Made by a program: the position numbers and the translations under genes. The notes beneath the pieces were generated by a model, which did not search any database, was not told the origin of the DNA, and worked only from the letters and a program-made list of their open reading frames with translations. From positions 16,281,667 through 16,345,666 of the forward strand of contig OX424568.1 of assembly GCA_949152475.1 (NCBI GenBank): a DNA stretch of 64,000 bases, read 5' to 3'. The number at the start of each line of letters is the position of its first letter. The stretch's first letter is position 1. Shown here piece after piece: positions 62,551-64,000 of this stretch. This DNA comes from Terebella lapidaria (lineage: Eukaryota > Annelida > Polychaeta > Terebellida > Terebellidae).

Positions 62551-62622
62551 ACAGGCTTGTTTACCTGTGTTGCTAAGCACTGCCCAGGCAAATAAAACAT
62601 CTTCACCTGTTTCGGAAAGGTA
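62551..62622 (-). CDS. Possible internal exon, unrecognised
   Basis: A 72-base stretch bounded by acceptor CCTTTCCGAAACAG and donor GGCCAG|GTAAGT, GC-rich against its surroundings. Two of its three frames are open: one reads MFYLPGQCLATQVNKPVWGQ, the other EDVLFAWAVLSNTGKQACLG. The splice signals are good, but the product is unknown and the neighbouring exons were not found with matching phase. Confidence 0.3.
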
Positions 62623-64000
62623 CGAAACTAGACCGCGTTAACAATTTTCTGATTACCGTACTGACACAATTATTCGTTACAATTCGAATGTTTTGGAACA
62701 CGACACGTTTTATATGATGTGACCTCCATTATCCGTACCTACCCAATTTGCTATACATCTATTGACATAAAAAATGCATGATATGAACTCATGGATTGAC
62801 CGACTTTACTATTGAGGGTTTTGTGAATAAAAGATTTCATGGTCACACCTGCAGTGTAGGGTCAAATATTCAAGTCTTCATCCGATCAAAGTTTTATGTT
62901 GTAAATAGTATTCTAATATTCGAACCCAGACTAATGGGTGTTATATCAGTCATTTATAGTTGCTGACTGGGCAATATGCATATTCATAAAGTGTATAATT
63001 AGTGTATAAAAACTGTATGGGAAGTGTCGCAACTTGTATTGTCTAACTGCATGCATATTAAGTGGGATAGAGATAGCTGCCCCCCGGAACCGAAGGAAAA
63101 CGTATTTTCGAATGGAAAAGCATGCCCACTGATTAGACATTTATATTCATCAGCTTTTTGGCGTTTAAATGCAGATAACGGTGCCACTGAAATGAAGCAA
63201 ACAAAGAATGCCTTGCCATGCCAAACATTTATTGGCCATATATACAGATTGCTATTCTTTTATTTTGTTTCTATTTCTGAAGCAGATGACCCTATTCTTG
63301 ACTGTATTTTTTCTCAGCGAGAATTTTCATAGATACTTCATGTTGTTTACATCGCATTTTTATCAGCACCTTTTATTGGGCAGCTCAGCTATACTTCACT
63401 GTTTCGTAAAATAGAGTGAACTGGAAGAGATCCTTGCCAAAGAAAGACGAAAAAAATACAACGGCAACAAACGAAAATGCAACCAACTCATTCAAAGCAC
63501 TAAAACTATACGCCTGAAGCACCAAAATATACCGTTATTTTCTCTTGCTCATGCGTTTCAAGAGAATACTTGTTGTTATATGTTGTGGTTCCAATGATGG
63601 CCCATTTGAACTTGATATACAAAGAGCCAATGTGTATATCTCGCACATGTCTACCAAGCATATCATCGAGGAGTTTTTTCTTGTACCAAAGACCAAGCAC
63701 ATACTGTATATCGTCCTGAAACTAGATCTATGTCACATGCTGTTCTCTGAGAATATTTTTTTTCACAGTCGAAAAAACCGCCACAGGCTCTTGTTTATGT
63801 TCTTAAGAACACGAAATGCGCGGTGCTGACACCTAGCGATTGATGTTGGAAATGTCTCCCTAGTCACTATTCATCATAACGAACTCCAACTTGCTCATTA
63901 GATCATAATGGGAACTTATAGACTAGATTGAGAAAAAAAACCCATTGATTTCTTCTATTTAGAATTTTTGTTCATTTAGAATAAACACCATTCAACAAAT
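62623..64000. other. Non-coding stretch to the window end
   Basis: AT-rich. The open frames at 63024-63332 and 63545-63829 (plus) overlap equally open frames on the other strand and show no recognisable domain. Confidence 0.4.

Overview
The window is eukaryotic nuclear DNA: AT-rich, full of introns, microsatellites and non-autonomous DNA transposons, with short coding exons between canonical GT/AG splice signals. The genes I can identify are animal genes: a CYP26-type retinoic-acid hydroxylase, SPRYD7, and two TNF-superfamily ligands. The mix, the base composition and the frequent short word AGGCCTAC fit a marine invertebrate. An ambulacrarian (echinoderm or hemichordate) is my guess, but species and phylum are not proven by the sequence. 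All gene models were spliced by eye from reading frame, phase and splice sites. No transcript or database was consulted.

Layout. 1-10 kb is a tandem duplication: the order of segments at 1-2105 recurs at 3894-10010. The second copy carries a large insertion with a 147-bp satellite array. 10-14 kb has no convincing gene. 14.2-17.5 kb (minus strand) holds two exons of an unrecognised secreted or membrane protein, with a CpG-rich likely promoter near 19.5-19.8 kb. 23.6-27.8 kb (minus) holds a complete five-exon SPRYD7; its first intron contains a tRNA-derived SINE and two small inverted-repeat transposons. 31.0-33.1 kb (plus) holds a complete four-exon CYP26. 33.3-35.2 kb is repeat-rich. 35.8-37.5 kb (minus) holds TNF ligand A, five exons and complete. 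41.3-50.4 kb (minus) holds TNF ligand B. 50.4-64 kb is mostly intergenic, with a piggyBac-like element, a long hairpin and two uncertain exons.

The most striking feature is TNF ligand B. Six shared exons encode the cytoplasmic tail, membrane anchor, furin-type site, an acidic then Gly/Arg-rich stalk, and the N-terminal half of the TNF homology domain up to GLYFIYAQ. Downstream lie three different candidate last exons, all on the same strand, all in phase 0. Each begins with Val or Ile at the equivalent position, each has its own stop, and each encodes a different version of the C-terminal half of the domain. The arrangement looks like one ligand anchor with exchangeable C-terminal halves. Ligand A next door has the same intron positions and phases but only one such exon.

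A retinoic-acid degrading enzyme, two TNF ligands and SPRYD7 do not form an obvious pathway. The two TNF genes are plainly a tandem paralogous pair. No retroviral or other virus-derived element was recognised.
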